DNA of 64,000 nucleotides. Source: Anthracocystis setariae. Its lineage: Eukaryota > Basidiomycota > Ustilaginomycetes > Ustilaginales > Ustilaginaceae. The stretch spans positions 372,001 through 436,000 of the forward strand of contig CAKMXJ010000004.1 in the NCBI GenBank assembly GCA_928724745.1, given 5' to 3'. Under the pieces are notes generated by a model. The model ran no database searches. It saw only the letters and a list, made by a program, of their open reading frames with translations, and was not told the origin of the DNA. Shown piece by piece: positions 24,551-36,800 of this stretch; position 1 is the first letter of the stretch; each line of letters opens with the position of its first letter. Position numbers and translations under genes: made by a program.

Positions 24551-27500
24551 ATGCCGCGTAGAGGAAACCTCGGCGGTCACCGCGTGGTGATTGCTTCGCT
24601 CTTTCTGCCTGATACGCTCAACTTCATCCAACCGGAATTCGAGTCAGCGTTGGCAGAGTCGCCAGAAGAGTCTACCGCACCTCCCTCGCCTGAATCGCTT
24701 CCACGAGATCAGCCACTTCCATTGCACGAGCTCCCTTCACGGCTGGCGGCGTCCATGTCTCTCTCGTCGCAAGACCATCAATCACGTTCCATGCCATTGC
24801 CTGCGAGGACGCCCAAGAGCCGTCAGCCGTCTATCACAGAGAGGAAGATCAACATGAGCGAGCTCATGAACGAAGCTGCGGCTATTCCCAAGCTCGATAC
24901 GCGTGACGGAGGCATCTCTGGCGCCTCCAGCCCTCTCTCGCATTCTCGCCGAGGCTCCATGTCAACGGCGGAAACTGCTCCATTGGCGGGCGCAACCGAG
25001 GCTTCCGACATTCCTGTTGCACCCGCTTCGGACCACGGCCGCACAGCTTTTACTCCTGACTTGACTAACACGAGCTCCTTCCCTGCTTCATCTCTGCTCG
25101 CCCAGAACGCCCAAAACGCCCCCAAGAGTCGGCGTTCGAGTTTCAACAATAACAGCACCACAAGCGGCACTGCGTTGGCACCCGCAGCCAACATATCTGA
25201 AGGTGCTGGTACCAGGACACCAGGCGCAAGAGCGGGAGGCAAGCTCGGCGTCACAACGCCCCTCAGTATCATTTCGGACCTCGCAGCCAGGCGTGGTGGG
25301 CCCTTGCCGCCACCTTCGGCCCCTTCCGACAGCGAAAGACACCATCCTTTCGGATCGGGAGCTGTCACACCGATGGCCGGTTCTCAGACTCCTGGCAATG
25401 CCAACCGACCGCCGGGTCTCGCTCGTGCTTTCCCCGCCTCCCTCAGCATGACCAAGGCAAACACCGCCGGTAGTATCTCGTCCGGACCAGGCCAGCTGCC
25501 AACGCTCAAAAGCTTCTCTTCCACTCAGCCCACCGTCGCACCCTCGGGATCCAAGACGCCAGGTGTCCTTCCAGCAGCACAGAGCGCCAAGACAGCCAGC
25601 GCAGTCGCGAGTGGCTCCATAAACGATCATGGTAGGGGCGTTGCAGCTGTCGGTGGCCAGGTACGCAATCTTTCCGTCGCAGGAGAAAGACCTTCGTCTC
25701 GCGAACTGCTCGGTCATCCCCGCACGCCCCGTGAAGAGGTTTCGGCACGCTCTCGAGAGCGGTCCATGGCCTCGTCACCCACCGCATCCATCAAAGGAAG
25801 ATCGCATCACCACGGTGCAGGGGCCAGCAGTATCACTAATCAGGGACCACCCGCCGCTCCGTCTTCGGTTTTTAGCCGCAACCGAAGCATTCGTACAGCA
25901 TCGCGAAGGGGAAACGGACGCCGCGCATCCTCCACGGGTCGATCGCAGTTAGGAAGGCGCGCCTCTGTGGCGTCTCTCGACACTGTGATCGACGATACTG
26001 CCGACACCTCGTTGCCTGCATTTGAATTTGTCAGTAATCCTTCGGCTAACGGTGGTCTCGTCAATGCGGTCAAGAGTATCGAACGAGAGCGTCTACGCGC
26101 TGGAAAGCTCTACGTCGGAACGCCAGGCATCTCGACAGAAGGTTGGCTTGGTGCGAGCGAACGACGTCAATTGGAGCAGAGGTACCTCAAGGAGCGAGCT
26201 TCCATGCCCGTTTGGCTCGAGGATGACGACTTTGATCTCAGCTACAACCGTTTCTGTAAGCAAATCCTGTGGCCCACCTTCCACTATACCCTGCCCACGT
26301 CCAAAGGTCTCGAGAACGAGCATGAAGCTTTCCGCGCGTATTGGGAAGTCAACCGGCGTTTTGCCGATGCCATCGAGGACGTCTACCAGGAAGGCGACAT
26401 TGTCTGGATCAACGATTACCATCTGCTCCTCGTGCCTCAAATGGTTCGAGAACGTCTCCCGCACGCTACCATCGGTCTTTTTGTTCACATCGCGTTCCCT
26501 TCATCCGAAATCTTTCGTTGCCTGAGCATGCGCGAGACGCTCCTCCGAGGTATGCTTGGCGCCGATCTCATCGGCTTCCAGACTCACAACTTCTGTCGCC
26601 ACTTCCATCAAACCGTTAGCCGCATCTTGCAGCTCGAGGCTACTCCCAAAGGTGTTCAACTTGAGGGTAGCTTTGTCACTGTTGCGCCTTTTCCTATCGG
26701 GATCGACGTGCGCAGTCTCAATGCGAAACGTCAAGATCCCGATGTTAGCGAGTGGGTGGCACAGTTGCGTCAGAAATACGCTGGTAAGCGCATCGTTGTC
26801 GGTCGAGACAAGCTGGATTGGATCAAAGGTGTTAGGCAAAAGCTTCTCGCCTTTGAGGCCTTCTTGGATGAGCATCCGAAATGGGCCGGCGAAGTTGTGC
26901 TCATTCAGGTCGCTCTCGCCACAACCGAAGAGAACGAGGAGATTGGCGAAGCCACCGACGTTGTGTCGCGCATCAACAACAAGTACAGCTCGCTCACCTA
27001 CCAGCCCGTCGTGTTCTTGCACGTGCAAGACATTACGTTCAGCCAATACCTTGCACTTCTGACGGTGGCCGACTGCTTTTTGGCCACGAGTCTGCGTGAA
27101 GGCATGAATCTCACCTCGCACGAGTTTGTCGTCTGCCAAGAGGTCAGCCACCGCCCACTGGTGCTTTCTGAGTTCACGGGCACCTATTCGGGACTTCGCG
27201 CCTGCATCGGCATCAACCCTTGGAACACCAAGCAAGTGGCACACGCTATCCACAAAGCGCTCACCATGGACGAATCGGAAATGGTGCAGCGCTGGACCGA
27301 TCTACACCGAGTCGTAGTGACGCAAACGGCGCAGCAATGGATCACCTCGCTGCTTGGCCACCTCGAACGAGCGCACTTGGAGCAAGAGCGCTTGGACAAC
27401 ATGTTTGTGCCTCGACTTGAGGTGGCGCAGCTCGTATCGGAATGGCGCGCTGCTCATTCGCGTCTGTTGTTGATCGATCTGGAGGAGACGCTTGTCACGC

Positions 27501-28531
27501 ACGACCCGCTCGTCACGCATGAAAAGGGCGGCTTCCAACCACCAGAATGGCTGTTCAAGTTGCTGAACGACCTGGCGGCAGACAGCAAGAACGTAGTCTA
27601 CATCCTGAGCGGCATGGGCACCAACGACCTGGATCGGGTTGCTTCGCGCATTGACAGCGTAGGCTTTGTCGCTGAAGATGGCTGCTTCGTCAAACACGCG
27701 GGCGAGAACCATTGGAATAGCCTGGTGGCGCCCTTCGACCTGCGACCTGTACGCGATATCTTGAGCTACTTTACAGAGAGGACGCCTGGCTCGTACATCG
27801 AAGAACGAAGCGCGTCCATGTGTTGGCGCTTCTGGAATGACAAGCTTGGCGATCGCAACTCCCACGAAGCTCAATGGGCGCGTCGACAGTCGGCGGAAGT
27901 GGCCAATCTGATCCACGAAAGATTTTCGCACTCGTTGCGTGTGGTGCCGTGCCGGACGAATTGCCTCATTCTTCCGCGTCATGCCAGCCGAGTGGCGGCG
28001 GTTCAGCACATTATCATGCAGATGAGTATCATTGGATCTGTACCCTTGACAGGCGCTAGCAGCGGCAGCCAACAATCGTTTGCATCGACGCCATCGGCAA
28101 CGGCACCGAAATCGGCCGACATTGCGCAGCGTCTGGCTAGGCAGCCGCAGGATGCGCCGCTAGAGAGCGCATACAAACAGCCTTCGAACCACTGGCCGAT
28201 GCCAGCGACTCACAGCACGCGCTCATCATCGCCGGTGATCCACCAGCATTCGCCGATGCGCAGCCACGCAGGATCGATTTCGGTCCACCTGCCACACCAC
28301 TTTCACCAGACGCACACGTTCGACTTTGTGTTTGCGTTGAGCCAGGACGAAAAGCTATTGGCGTACGTCAACACGTTGGACCTGTTCGCTCCGGTCACGT
28401 GTACAACGATGGATCTGGAAAAGAACCGAGGCACGGAGGCGGCGTACTTTTTGGCTCAGTCGGACGTTCAAGAGGCGCTAGAGGAAATGGTGGGCTTCAG
28501 GGCGCGCGACTTGAAGTGGGCTAACCGCTGA
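24551..28531 (+). CDS. Trehalose synthase regulatory subunit, Tsl1/Tps3 type
   Basis: One exon encodes 1326 residues from the ATG at 24551. The start GHRVVIASLFLPDTLNF is shared with Tps3/Tsl1 proteins. About 480 residues of Ser/Thr/Pro-rich, probably disordered sequence follow. A GT20 trehalose-phosphate-synthase domain spans about residues 518-955 (WPTFHYTLP, VWINDYHLLLVPQMVRERLP, HIAFPSSEIFRCL, ADLIGFQTHNF, GRDKLDWIKGVRQK, SLREGMNLTSHEFV). A phosphatase-like domain fills 965-1326. Its HAD motif I is DLEET at 976-980, not DxDGT, and the GDDxTDEDMF region is replaced by FALSQDEKLL, so the phosphatase half should be inactive. Yeast Tsl1/Tps3 hold Tps1 and Tps2 together and carry the regulation of the complex. 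That role is inferred here. An unusual histidine-rich insert (HLPHHFHQTHTF) lies before the end. Confidence 0.9.
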   Translation: MPRRGNLGGHRVVIASLFLPDTLNFIQPEFESALAESPEESTAPPSPESLPRDQPLPLHELPSRLAASMSLSSQDHQSRSMPLPARTPKSRQPSITERKINMSELMNEAAAIPKLDTRDGGISGASSPLSHSRRGSMSTAETAPLAGATEASDIPVAPASDHGRTAFTPDLTNTSSFPASSLLAQNAQNAPKSRRSSFNNNSTTSGTALAPAANISEGAGTRTPGARAGGKLGVTTPLSIISDLAARRGGPLPPPSAPSDSERHHPFGSGAVTPMAGSQTPGNANRPPGLARAFPASLSMTKANTAGSISSGPGQLPTLKSFSSTQPTVAPSGSKTPGVLPAAQSAKTASAVASGSINDHGRGVAAVGGQVRNLSVAGERPSSRELLGHPRTPREEVSARSRERSMASSPTASIKGRSHHHGAGASSITNQGPPAAPSSVFSRNRSIRTASRRGNGRRASSTGRSQLGRRASVASLDTVIDDTADTSLPAFEFVSNPSANGGLVNAVKSIERERLRAGKLYVGTPGISTEGWLGASERRQLEQRYLKERASMPVWLEDDDFDLSYNRFCKQILWPTFHYTLPTSKGLENEHEAFRAYWEVNRRFADAIEDVYQEGDIVWINDYHLLLVPQMVRERLPHATIGLFVHIAFPSSEIFRCLSMRETLLRGMLGADLIGFQTHNFCRHFHQTVSRILQLEATPKGVQLEGSFVTVAPFPIGIDVRSLNAKRQDPDVSEWVAQLRQKYAGKRIVVGRDKLDWIKGVRQKLLAFEAFLDEHPKWAGEVVLIQVALATTEENEEIGEATDVVSRINNKYSSLTYQPVVFLHVQDITFSQYLALLTVADCFLATSLREGMNLTSHEFVVCQEVSHRPLVLSEFTGTYSGLRACIGINPWNTKQVAHAIHKALTMDESEMVQRWTDLHRVVVTQTAQQWITSLLGHLERAHLEQERLDNMFVPRLEVAQLVSEWRAAHSRLLLIDLEETLVTHDPLVTHEKGGFQPPEWLFKLLNDLAADSKNVVYILSGMGTNDLDRVASRIDSVGFVAEDGCFVKHAGENHWNSLVAPFDLRPVRDILSYFTERTPGSYIEERSASMCWRFWNDKLGDRNSHEAQWARRQSAEVANLIHERFSHSLRVVPCRTNCLILPRHASRVAAVQHIIMQMSIIGSVPLTGASSGSQQSFASTPSATAPKSADIAQRLARQPQDAPLESAYKQPSNHWPMPATHSTRSSSPVIHQHSPMRSHAGSISVHLPHHFHQTHTFDFVFALSQDEKLLAYVNTLDLFAPVTCTTMDLEKNRGTEAAYFLAQSDVQEALEEMVGFRARDLKWANR

Positions 28532-31500
28532 AGCCGCACTGGCGTGGATGGAAGCGCACATGGGATTGGGACTCGTCGTAAAAGCACGGTTCTTGTCAAG
28601 TGTTGGCATTGTGTAAACATGGATGCAATGAAGTGGTAAGCAAACTTTCAATAATGTTGATGATGCTCGAGCCAATCAATGAGCCTGGTTGCGAGTCGAT
28701 GTGTGAAGCAGCAAGAAAGATAGGCAGCTTGCATCCAATCAAGGCAATTGGCTAGGTTGCAGACGGTGGTGAAGGAGGGAGGAGGAAGCAAGCTCGGTTG
28801 AGTGTCGGGAATCTGGTTGTGGGAAGGTGATGATATGCAAAGTTGACCGGCGCGAACCGAGAGATGAAGCGATGTGGGCTGGAAATGAGGGGGAAGGTTG
28901 TTTGGATAGAGAGAAAGAAAAAGCTCCGAATGCCAAGCGCTTTAGACTGAAGCGCAGAGTGAAGGGGCTGCGTGCTGATGTGGGTCGAGGGCAAAGGCGC
29001 GGGGTGCAAGCAACAAGCTACAGTAGTACAGTACAGTTGTGGGAGCAAAAGTCGAACTGGGGTTTGATTCGGAAAACCAAACAAGAAAGCGAGGAGAACA
29101 AATGAGAGGTCGGATAAGGTACAGGATTCGGTACAGTGAAGCGAAGTTGCCATGTGCAAAATCGACAGCGAGCAGCATCAGATACGGTACGGTAATGTAA
29201 TGGCAGTGGAGTCGAGTCGGAGTTAATTTTCGCTCGGAAAGCAAAGCCGGCGACTTGGCATCCACGCGATGCGGAATTCATAGCCACGTTGCCATGGCGT
29301 GGCTCGATCCAGAGACAATGATACACCAGAGTAGTAGCAAATTCGGTCTCGATTGGTGAATCGCCAAGCGAGCACATTAAAGTGTACAGTAAACCGTTAC
29401 AACCATGCAGAGCCGCATTCTGGAAGCTAGATCGGAAGTTTTGATCCGACCAGAGCCTTACCCACATACAGGGTTAGTGCTTGACTGTTTATGATATGCT
29501 CTACCGTAATTGGTGGTGAGCGTTAGAACGTCTTGGTTGATGCGTCGGACGAGAAAGTGGAGCCGATGGAGCCAGGAGATAGCGGCCAGGCACTAGGTCA
29601 ACAGCTTGGGGAGCCGCACGAGTGGCGCCCACGCATACTTAATCTCTCGGCCCAACGGATCCGAGCAAAACTAGGAGGCCATCATCCTGCTAGACCGCGG
29701 CTCGTGCATTTACAGTACTGCATACAGGATGGCGACATGACCCCCAGGTTTTCTTTTCGCTTTTTGTTTGGGTTTTGTTTGGTGATGTTTTGTTCTTTTT
29801 GTTTCGACATGCAAGCTGACGCCGAAGATTGCGTTGTTCTGTACAACGCGAAGCACGGTATTGCAGCAAGCATGAGTCGGAAGACGACAGGCCGACTTGG
29901 CGGCCAGCGAGTAAAGAGAGACACGACCCACGCAAACCTAACCACCGCCTCTCCCCTTGAACCGACTCGTTGGCAAAGTTCACCCGTGAGACGTATTGTG
30001 CAGTGCAGTGCAGTGCATGACGTCCCCGACCCGAATTCCGCGGTAACCACCTCGGGTTCGGCCCAATTTACTGTGCAGTAGTTCGCAGTCGCAAGATGTA
30101 CCGAACTCGACATGGCTGCAGCTACAGTAGTGCATCTGTAGACAACCCAAGCAAAAATCTCATTTTGAGCTTTCACGGAAATTCCATCGCTGTGATATGC
30201 TCACTGCTTGCCAGTGATGTTGGCAAAGGCGTTCCGATTCGCTCTACTCGTGCGGACTCGCTTGGAGGCTGGCACATTGACAAGACACTGCTACTGTTGC
30301 GGTACTGTATGTGATTCAGTAACAGACCGAACCGGAATTGGCGGAAAACTCATCTCTTTTAGCTCATGGCGTGCGACAGTTGGTGACACACTGCTCGTGT
30401 CACCACCACTTTTCAATTTATTTTTGTTTTGTTCGGTACAGCGTTTCTTGGCTGTGACCGAGTTGACCGAGAGTTCAAGGTGGTAGTGTAGATGGTCTAG
30501 TTTTGTTCCAGATTTCGCCATGATCTGGCAGGGTGTGCGCCTAGGCTGCAGCCCATTGTTAACTCCGAGCTTGGGAGCACGCTGCCGAGTCGTCGTGGTA
30601 TGACGGAATGGATGCAATTCAAGCACTATATTGTGGCTCGTTCCAAGTCAGGGTCAACCCATCCGAGACACGCAAACGATGATCGCAAGCTATTCGAACA
30701 CCCCATCCTGGCTCAAGCTCAAACGTGGCGGTAACCAACAACCTTTGAACAACGTCAACCCAGATTGCCGAGTTGGCCATCTTTTTTTTTTTTCACTGCA
30801 CGGTGCATACTGTACTGTATTGTACAGCATGTGCGTTTCAGCCTCCGAAACTGCCACATGGTAAAATAACCAACCGCTGCTTGCGATAACCCCTCCTAAC
30901 TTTCGCACTCGCCCCGCTATCAGCTGGCATGGCTTTCGTGGGGTCGTCATCCAAGTCGCTTCAATCCCGGCTGAGATCTGTATCGGTATCGCAACGCTTG
31001 CCAGCTAATGCAGTCCCGAGACGATCGCGATTTCGACCCCGTGCATTCCGCGGAATCCATCCTTGGCTTCTCTGGTGACGCCATCTGCCTCTTCCTTAGA
31101 GATGGCAGTGATGCTAATTCCCACGAAACTTGGACTCGAAGCTGCTCGATCGTTGGCAGAATGTGGATCCAGGTTTCAACTCGAGATGCCCAACCAGATG
31201 GTCTCGTCTAGGCTTGCTTGTGATTTGCCAAGCAATCCAAACCACGTTGACCGATGTGGTCACCTTTGACCAGGTCTTGTCACCAGCCGAGGGTCGTGCC
31301 AAGCTGCCGACGGTCTTATTTGCCTTTCCGAGATCCCGCTCCCTTCCGCACTCTGTCTCATGCGTGCAAGACTACAGTACTCTTCTCGAAACAGACCTTG
31401 GCTTGGATCGCGATTGGCTTCTGCTATTTATTTCCTCGATGCATCTATCTATGCACGCGACAAGTGATCACCCATAATCTCAGACTACTGTACAATCGTC

Positions 31501-31604
31501 GGCCTTGCAAATTGAGCGCTTGCTGAATAGCCCAAACTAGACTCTATTGCGACGAGACGCCGCAATGCATGTTGCCTCTCGATTGCACGCCCGTCCGTCG
31601 ACCG

Positions 31605-31608
<4 letters not shown>

Positions 31609-31636
<28 letters not shown>
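31609..31636. repeat. (TC)14 microsatellite
   Basis: Fourteen perfect TC units lie in the gene-free region before the zinc-cluster gene. Confidence 0.9.
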
Positions 31637-31637
<1 letters not shown>

Positions 31638-32634
31638 CGTGAATGGGCCAATCGGCTTGTTGACAATGGGACCATGCACTTTGCCGTACAAGCGGCTGAT
31701 ATGCGACCATTCCGACGCCGATTCCGAATGTGATCCAGTCGAAATGCTGCATTGTATCGTATCGTATAGTACGCCGCCTTGCACGTGCCGCCACTCCCGT
31801 CTCCAGGATGCAGTTGTCGAAATGTCGTCCAAGGGGGAATACAACACAAGATGATGTGTGTAAAAGTGAGCTGGGTGGGTGGTGGTGGCAGTGTCGTCTG
31901 TGAAAGCGGGACATCTGTGGAACAAGGTTGACGGAAGACAGCAGAGCCAATGCATAAACAACGGCCAGATTGGGTCGCAAGCTTGAAGGTATGCAATGCG
32001 GGACCAACGTCGGAAGTAACGGCTGCCAACCCGATCACGCTTGGCACACACTGGCACGCCCACTGGCATCGCTTCGCTTCGTGTCACCGATGCACTTGGC
32101 CTAACTCCTTTGCTTGCTCGCGCACATCACAACCAGCGCAGCCAGCGCAGCATGCAGAAATGTGGTGCTACAGTACACAGTAGCTTCCATGCTATCTCCT
32201 AGGATGGCTCGATCTCTTCTGCTAGTTCTTCCTGTTGCCGCGCTGCAAAAATTGTCGTGTGCTGATGACGGAACGGTTATGCACAAGAACAATGGCGCGC
32301 CCCTTTCTCAAGCCAACTTGGATGACCAAACCAAAGGGCAAAGCTAAGTCGATCTCGAAACCGAACAATTGCACCGATTTGGCCCAGCTTCTCTGCGAGT
32401 GGATTCCCGGATGATGTGGCATCTCTACCAAAGTTCTGGGTCTGTCAACGTATTATAACTACAAACGCGCTGCTCAGGCGAAACGGCGGTCGATCGCCAA
32501 ATGTGGGTCCACTCCGGAACTCTGTTTTCGTCGGTCGATACAGTATGCTCGTTCCGCTTAGCCTACTCAGTACAACAAAGTGAAACTGCTTCCGTGCCTA
32601 CACTCGCTTAATCTGCAGTCCATCTTGTGCCAAA

Positions 32635-32694
32635 GCCAGTGCCAGTGCCAGTGCCAGTGCCAGTGCCAGTGCCATTGCGATTGCCATTGCAATT
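32635..32694. repeat. GCCAGT hexamer repeat, decaying to GCCATT/GCAATT
   Basis: Six perfect GCCAGT units (32635-32670) are followed by four degenerate units (GCCATT, GCGATT, GCCATT, GCAATT). The array is in non-coding sequence. Confidence 0.85.
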
Positions 32695-33859
32695 GTCCTT
32701 CTCCGTTCCCCAGTTTGCGGCTGTCGGACTTGCTCTTGTGTCACAATTGGGGCTGCTGATTATGCACTTGACACGCCAGAATCTTTGTTGCATGGCTAAA
32801 CGCTTGGCTCTACACTTGCGCTTCCGCTCGGCTTGGGCCCCTCTGTCTTCGGCTACTGATGCGCTTCAACAAACATGCACGCACCTAACTGATGCAGTCA
32901 TCGGCCAAACTTATGCGACTCTTCGGGATCCTCGCCGACCGGTTCCTCGAACCATCCCAATTGTATTGCCAGCCCTTGCCTGCCCTCGACCTGCGTGCGT
33001 ACAACCGACCTGAGCCTCAGCCTCAGCCTCCGCCTCCATTCAACTTGTACTATACATACAACAGCTAGTAGATTCCCTTCGTAGATCATTTGTCTCTTGT
33101 TCCATCCTCACCCTCGTCTTGTCCAGCCTCTCCTCCACAAGTCGCTGAGTAGGTGCAGCAATATCTCGACCACTCACCATCCTGCAACATTGCTACACAC
33201 TCTGGACAGCGTTCAGTGATCCCTTTCCACCACTAACACAAGAGGTGCGCTTGGTTTCCAACTAGAGCTGGTATACACGCCCTTCTCTGGCTTCGTGTTT
33301 CTCATTGACCACCAACTCCAGTCACCGGCCATCAAGAGCTCGGCTTCCACCAATTCAGCCTACATTGCTCCCAACTTGGGCTCCGGCCTCCATCTCGTAG
33401 GCTTTCCTTTCACTTGCTCTGCGAGCTTCTTCATCCCTCTTCCTTTCGGCACACGTTGCGTCTCCGATGCCTCGCGCCTATTGTCTAGCCTTCAGCCCAC
33501 TCTCGCCCTTTGACAATAAGCGCAGACAACTTTCTCTGCAAACTTTACTCTCTCTCTCTCTCTCAGCTGAGCTAGGCCGCTTTCTCTACATTGCCGCTCC
33601 TCGCTACACCAAAGGACAACGGTCGATCCCGATTCCAGCTTGCGCTTGGGAGCCTGCACATTTATTGGCCCTCAAGCCCCGTGCTTTCCATTTGCTCTCC
33701 TCCGTGTACAGGCTCAAGTGCCAACGCTACCTTCATCTTCGACGACTTCCTTTCATAAGAAAGCTTTTCTAGAACCGCACAAGCGGACCGTTGCCCACCA
33801 TTTCGTCCCTCGTAGTGGATCTTGCTCTGAGCAGCAGAAAGCTCGCACCGCCCGTCGCC

Positions 33860-36800
33860 ATGGACAGGCCGCCTTTCTACCCCGATCGCCGCGACCAAGA
33901 AGCACGACGAGCCATCGATCGTCTTCCCCCTGTCTTGCCCTCGAGTCACTCTTTGCCAACGCTGTCGGTGAGCAGATCCGATCCCCTCGGCCCCTTGCCA
34001 CATCCCCGTCTTCCCCCAATTCAAGATTCGGATGTTTCTTCCATCTATGCATCGCAACGACCCTATCCACCCGTGGCCGATCGACCCGCTTTCGACTCTG
34101 CTCGTCGAAACAGCCCACCGTCATCATTGCCTGCCGGTATGGCCTCGGCTGACTATATCCACCCTTCCAGATCGCCTGGCGAAAGTCTGCCTTCACCCTA
34201 CCTTCCTAAGTACATGCGCCCTCCCGATTCATATCGACAAGATGTGGCTCCAAGCCATCCGTCGTCACGCATGCCTACCCATGTCCACTATGACATGCCC
34301 CCAGCTCACCTGCGACATGGTCTCGAACTCGAGCCCACCGCAACGAGCGCGCCGATCAAGCGACCTCGAGTCTCGCTGGCTTGTCTTGCTTGTCGCAATC
34401 GCAAGTCTCGGTGCGATGGTGTCCGCCCAACATGCAAGACGTGCACCAACATGAGTAGGTATCAGCCCAGCTCACAATCCTTGTACTTTTGAACAGCCCA
34501 AACTGACCTCATCTTATTTCAACGTGGCATTTCCCTTTCGACACAACAGAAATAGATTGCAAGTGGCCAGAGGTCGACTTTCGTCGTGCCAAGACCGGAG
34601 ATGCTGCCAGAGCACGCAAGAGAAGCCCAGGTGCGCCCTCGGCCCATACCTCGCCAGAGTCGACGGAGCAAAAGCCTCGCAGTATGCTTGAAATGACTGC
34701 AGACCTTCAAGGCCGTCCATCGTCCGAGCTGCCTCCATCTCAGTCCATGCCCTTGGTTCCTGGTGGCAGCTCGCATCCACAAGCTTCTTCTTCCACATCG
34801 AGTCCTACTTATTACCGCATCGACCGCTTTCGCACACAGTCGGACGGCGATCGCGACGCTTCACACGCACACTCGTCGATGCAAGTCAGTCGCAGTCCTC
34901 CAGAGCGTCATCGGCTACCACCGTTGGGTCAGGAGCGTCACTCCACCATGTATGCACGACCCACAGGATATGAACGCCCCCATAGTTCCGCCGGACCGCC
35001 TGCCTCTCGGTACGATTCACGCGCATTCCTTCCGCGAGACGATATGCAAGAGGCCCCTGCTCAGGACCGAAACACGGCATACGACAGTCACGCAAGTCGA
35101 CCTATCAGAGCACTGCCGCATCCTCGATCCCACAGGGCCAACGCAATAGCAATGAGGTGCAAGCATAGAGCATCCGCCATCGCCATCCTTGCCAGACCAG
35201 CTATCGACGCGCAACGCGTCTTGGTTGAGTCGCAAATCAAGCGCGAGGTTTCTCTCGAGGACCTTGCCGACAGGAGCACCGCAGGTGAACGACTTGAACG
35301 TGCTTTTGCAGCCGACTGGGACGCCATCGGTGGTCTGTCGAAGCAAACACGACGTCCGTTCATGGATGTCGCTGCTGGTATCATCGCCATTCTCGAGCTC
35401 TTTGAAACTGAACCTCAACGTGGCGCGGCTCGCGAGTCGGCCGATTCTCGCGTCCGCTTGCACATGTTCCGATTGCGCGATGGGCTTGCTGTCCAGCCAG
35501 ATCTGCGCCACCTTAGCATCGCCATGGATCTGTCCCCTCAAGAGAAGCACAACCTGTTGGAGTCGACCTCAGCTGCCTACGACGCTCTCAGCTACCCCAT
35601 TCCCATCGACAGACTCTCGAAACCTCTCGTCGACCTTATGCACCGAGCACTAGCGGATGACAAGGCTCTAGTCGACGCAGATGACCGAGTCGCCAATCCT
35701 GCGCTGTCCAGCCGTTCATCCAACCACGCATCATCGATGCACATCATTCCGTTTGTTCAACACAATGATGTCAAGCCTCCTCTACATATCGTCGAGGTGT
35801 TTTTCCAAGCCTTTGTCAAGGCAATCAGTGATCAGATGCCCGGCCTGGACACAAGGGTGATCGGTGCACGCATCAAGGATGGCTCCATCTCGGCTTTGAT
35901 GGCCAATGCCCTCTGCGGCATTGGCGCCAGCATGTACGAACGCGCTGGTGAGTCTGCACCCATGGCCGAGGCGAAGACCAGTACCATCTACCTGGACAGA
36001 GCCCGCGCTCTCATCGGTGCAGCTCTGCAGACGCCCGATCTCGAGGTCATTGTTGCCCTCGGTGTCATTGCGATCCGTGATATGCTCGTCGGTCAGATGG
36101 TTTCCTCGGCGGCCATCGTGTCTTCTGCCGTCAGCCTCTGTAAGCAACTTGATCTTCACCGCGCTCGTCCCGAACCACCACAACTTCAGGCGTCGCTCGC
36201 GTCAGTTCCGGCCAGAGGTGATGACGGAAAAGAGAAGCTCGATGCCGCCGATACGTTCTGGATGATCTACTGCTTGGATCGGATCACGTCGATCGTCACT
36301 GCGCGTCCCATTGCCATGAAGGACCGAGACATTGACCGTCCTTTCCCTGCAACGATCCGAGAGGGGGAGCCCTGTATATTTGCTGCCCTGGTCAGGCAGC
36401 TTCACTATCTCGGTCGTCTCGCTGAGGTGGACCTTAGCGGTAGGCAGGAGGTCAACCGAGCTCGAGGGATGGAGATCGCTGCTATCGGAGCTGATCTGAT
36501 TGGCCATTACCATTCACTTCCTTCTGTGCTCCAACTCAGTTCTGCCAATCTTGGACGAGCCCATGAGAGAAGAGAGCCGCTCTCCTTTCTGCAATTGCAT
36601 CTCGCTCACAATATGGCTCTGATCCACCTATTGCTCGAGTCTCAGGCGGCGACGAGCGAAGCCGACATTGACAAGATGCGTGCAGCCGCGCGCGAGATTG
36701 TCGAGATCTGCAAGCTTGGCGAAGCGCTCGATCCGACGCTGCTGGCGGACACGCCGCTTTCGGCTCTTGCATGTTTCCTCGCGGGTTGCGTGACGCTCTC

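Larger units (their letters stand above)
28532..33859. other. 5.3 kb gene-free region before the zinc-cluster factor
   Basis: No protein-like frame was found on either strand. The stretch contains scattered TACAGTA/TACTGTA words (29021-29036, 29709-29717, 30120-30128, 30809-30826, 31372-31378, 31484-31490, 32165-32177). It also has (TC)14 at 31609-31636 and a decaying GCCAGT hexamer array at 32635-32694. The last kilobase is pyrimidine-rich and may be a long leader of the transcription factor. Long upstream regions are common for fungal regulators, but an unrecognised RNA gene is possible. Confidence 0.5.

Noticed and set aside
26501..27253. 250-codon minus-strand frame
   Set aside because: It is a shadow of the GT20 domain of the trehalose gene.
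35157..35195. Possible 39-base in-frame intron in the zinc-cluster gene
   Set aside because: GT and AG are present, but the length is below every other intron in the window and the donor is weak.
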